A stretch of 64,000 bases of DNA from Herpetosiphon giganteus (GTDB taxonomy: Bacteria; Chloroflexota; Chloroflexia; Chloroflexales; Herpetosiphonaceae), in the NCBI RefSeq assembly GCF_016907925.1, contig NZ_JAFBCZ010000024.1, positions 1 to 64,000 of the forward strand, in the 5' to 3' direction. The position numbers were made by a program, and so were the translations under genes. Each line of letters starts with the position of its first letter. The first letter of the stretch is position 1. This document shows positions 62,805 through 64,000 of the stretch, piece after piece. The notes under the pieces were generated by a model. The model saw nothing but the letters and a program-made list of their open reading frames with translations. It searched no databases and was not told the DNA's origin.

Positions 62805-63140
62805 AGCCATCGACTCCTACTTTTAAGATGCGTTCCCACCATTTGGGGTGATAGAGCTAGCGGATCAATCCCTGCACGAGGGACAATACGCCCCCGCATT
62901 CGACAACGCTCTGAAGGATGGGTTATGCAGGCTTGTACATTTTAGCATATTCTGGCTCACTTCGGCTAACAGTGGCCAAAGCTTAACTAAACGCTGATAT
63001 TTTTGGGGAAGAATTATCATATGTTCCTCACCCCCAGCCCTAGGATTGACCCAAATCATGGCAAAATTCACCCCTCGTTCGGGGGACTGAAGCGGGGTTT
63101 GGATACGGCAGACCCAAAATCTGGATTAATGCGATTCGAT
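62805..63140. other. spacer, 336 bp
   Basis: No credible gene. Holds the ArsR-gene promoter region and, near 63072-63105, a C-rich/G-rich imperfect hairpin (acccctcgttcggggg then gcggggt) that could terminate the minus-strand sensor gene ending at 63141 only if read leftward; a T-run is absent. Confidence 0.35.
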
Positions 63141-64000
63141 TTAGCGCAATGCTGCTTGCATGCCAGCGGCCAGCGTTTGATAGATTGCGATTTGGCCAAA
63201 ATCGATATTGGCAGCCACAATTTCTTCAGCAATCGCCGGATTGGCCCCTGTTAGCAACAAGCGTGTACCCAATAATTGCACGGCCTGAGCAGTTTGGCCA
63301 AGCGCGATTGCTGCCTGTTGATCGAGCTGCGAAACGCCCGTCAGATCGAGGATGACGCTACGGGCGCGATGGGTTTCAATACCTTGCAAAATTGTGGTTT
63401 GCAAGCGCTCAGCCCGCGTCAGATCAATTTGGCCAATTAACGGCAGCGCCAAAACCTCGCGGGAAACCGGAATTAATGGCAAGGCTTGTTCGGCCAAGGT
63501 TTGCTTTTGCAGTTCGAGCAAAGCGGCTTGGGTTTGTAATTGGCTGTGTTGATTATCGAGCATTTCTGCTTGCAAGGTGCTGCGCTTGGCTTCGGCGGCC
63601 AATTGTTCGCGCTGCGCCACGGCCAACGAATCCAGCGCTTGGTTGACAGTTTTGGCCAAGAGACCTAATTCATCGGGGCTAGCAAAATTAATGTGTTGCT
63701 GATTGGGCTGGCTGGGATCGATCTGGCGTAAATCGCCAACAATTGAGGTCAATGGGTGGAAAATAAAGCGCCGCAAAGCCCAAAACAGGCTGAGCAAGCC
63801 CAAACAACCAGCAATCCCCACCACGCTGGCAATCAGCCAAAAGGTGCGTTGGCCTTGAATGTAAATCGTGCGCGGCAAAGCCAAGGTTGCTACTAACAGC
63901 GGCTGATTGTCAATCGAAGGAAAGACCACAAAGCCTTCGAGCGTATTCTCGTTGAAGGCCCGCGAAACTAAGCGCTGATCGTTGGCTAAATCGCTCACCA
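63141..64000 (-). CDS. membrane sensor with HAMP and STAS domains (5' end outside window)
   Basis: C-terminal 285 residues of a larger protein; the coding frame continues past the right edge. Visible: the end of an extracellular sensor (VSRAFNENTLEGFVVFPSID, resembling CHASE4), a membrane helix (FWLIASVVGIAGCLGLLSLF), a HAMP region (FHPLTSIVGDLRQIDPS), a coiled coil (LAVAQREQLAAEAKRSTLQA) and a C-terminal RsbR/RsbS-like STAS domain (LPLIGQIDLTRAERLQTTIL, SVILDLTGVSQLDQQAA). STAS sensors of this type feed stressosome-like or partner-switch circuits. No phospho-acceptor Ser/Thr is claimed. Confidence 0.8.
   Translation of the reverse strand, partial: VSDLANDQRLVSRAFNENTLEGFVVFPSIDNQPLLVATLALPRTIYIQGQRTFWLIASVVGIAGCLGLLSLFWALRRFIFHPLTSIVGDLRQIDPSQPNQQHINFASPDELGLLAKTVNQALDSLAVAQREQLAAEAKRSTLQAEMLDNQHSQLQTQAALLELQKQTLAEQALPLIPVSREVLALPLIGQIDLTRAERLQTTILQGIETHRARSVILDLTGVSQLDQQAAIALGQTAQAVQLLGTRLLLTGANPAIAEEIVAANIDFGQIAIYQTLAAGMQAALR

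Overview
The window is bacterial, about half G+C, and reads most like a Chloroflexota genome of the Herpetosiphon type. That is an inference from several signs. There are large secreted beta-propeller/malectin proteins with Thr-Pro linkers. Streptomyces-like xylA and NarL-type signalling genes sit beside them. The spacers are filled with degenerate, word-like repeats built from a few phrases (catagagcatagaacat, gatgaaggatgaggg, cacgaagaacacgaag, ggggatcggggtc). No phage, IS or CRISPR was recognised.

Layout. (1) 0.2-4.3 kb: a secreted PQQ-type sugar dehydrogenase with a PKD domain and an acyl-CoA dehydrogenase. (2) 4.3-12.6 kb, all minus strand: a LacI-type regulator, a three-gene sugar ABC importer, a GH31 alpha-xylosidase and xylose isomerase. 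This is an alpha-xyloside (xyloglucan-oligosaccharide-like) catabolic unit, headed by three 13-bp repeats, the last of which forms a LacI-type operator. (3) 13.1-19.6 kb, plus strand: dTDP-glucose 4,6-dehydratase, a CDP-alcohol phosphatidyltransferase overlapping a VTT/DedA-type membrane protein, and a tightly coupled YnjB-like ABC importer. (4) 19.7-34.9 kb: a 2708-residue and a 1055-residue secreted multidomain protein, an arginase, and a choice-of-anchor-B/LVIVD protein. The secreted proteins end in a shared short motif, hydrophobic-aromatic-Leu-Pro. (5) 35.0-40.1 kb: selD with an in-frame UGA at the catalytic selenocysteine position; a WXG100-calpain protease fusion followed by a lipoprotein (effector/immunity-like pair); an NB-ARC/TPR ATPase.

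(6) 40.4-45 kb is the most unusual part. It holds a Ro60/Rsr (TROVE) gene and, directly upstream on the same strand, a candidate Y RNA (long stem followed by a T-run). Before that lies a 108-nt tRNA-like gene with a 13-bp acceptor/T branch and a greatly enlarged middle. Nearby, on the plus strand, is a candidate structured small RNA carrying four C-rich TCCC(A/T)CAAGC motifs and ending at a terminator. (7) 45-54.8 kb: a HAD phosphatase, a membrane/solute-binding trio, a dipeptide epimerase-type enolase, tRNA-Cys, PspC and small membrane proteins, and a PAS-GGDEF-EAL protein with a structured leader preceded by a radical SAM gene. (8) 55-59.7 kb: a NarL-type two-component system followed by an ABC exporter, a LiaRS-like stress module. 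(9) 59.7-64 kb: homoserine dehydrogenase, PPK2, an ArsR-type regulator with a large N-terminal domain, and a truncated HAMP-STAS sensor.

Start codons were moved downstream of the longest reading frame where a ribosome-binding site or family alignment decided it, and this is stated in each entry.
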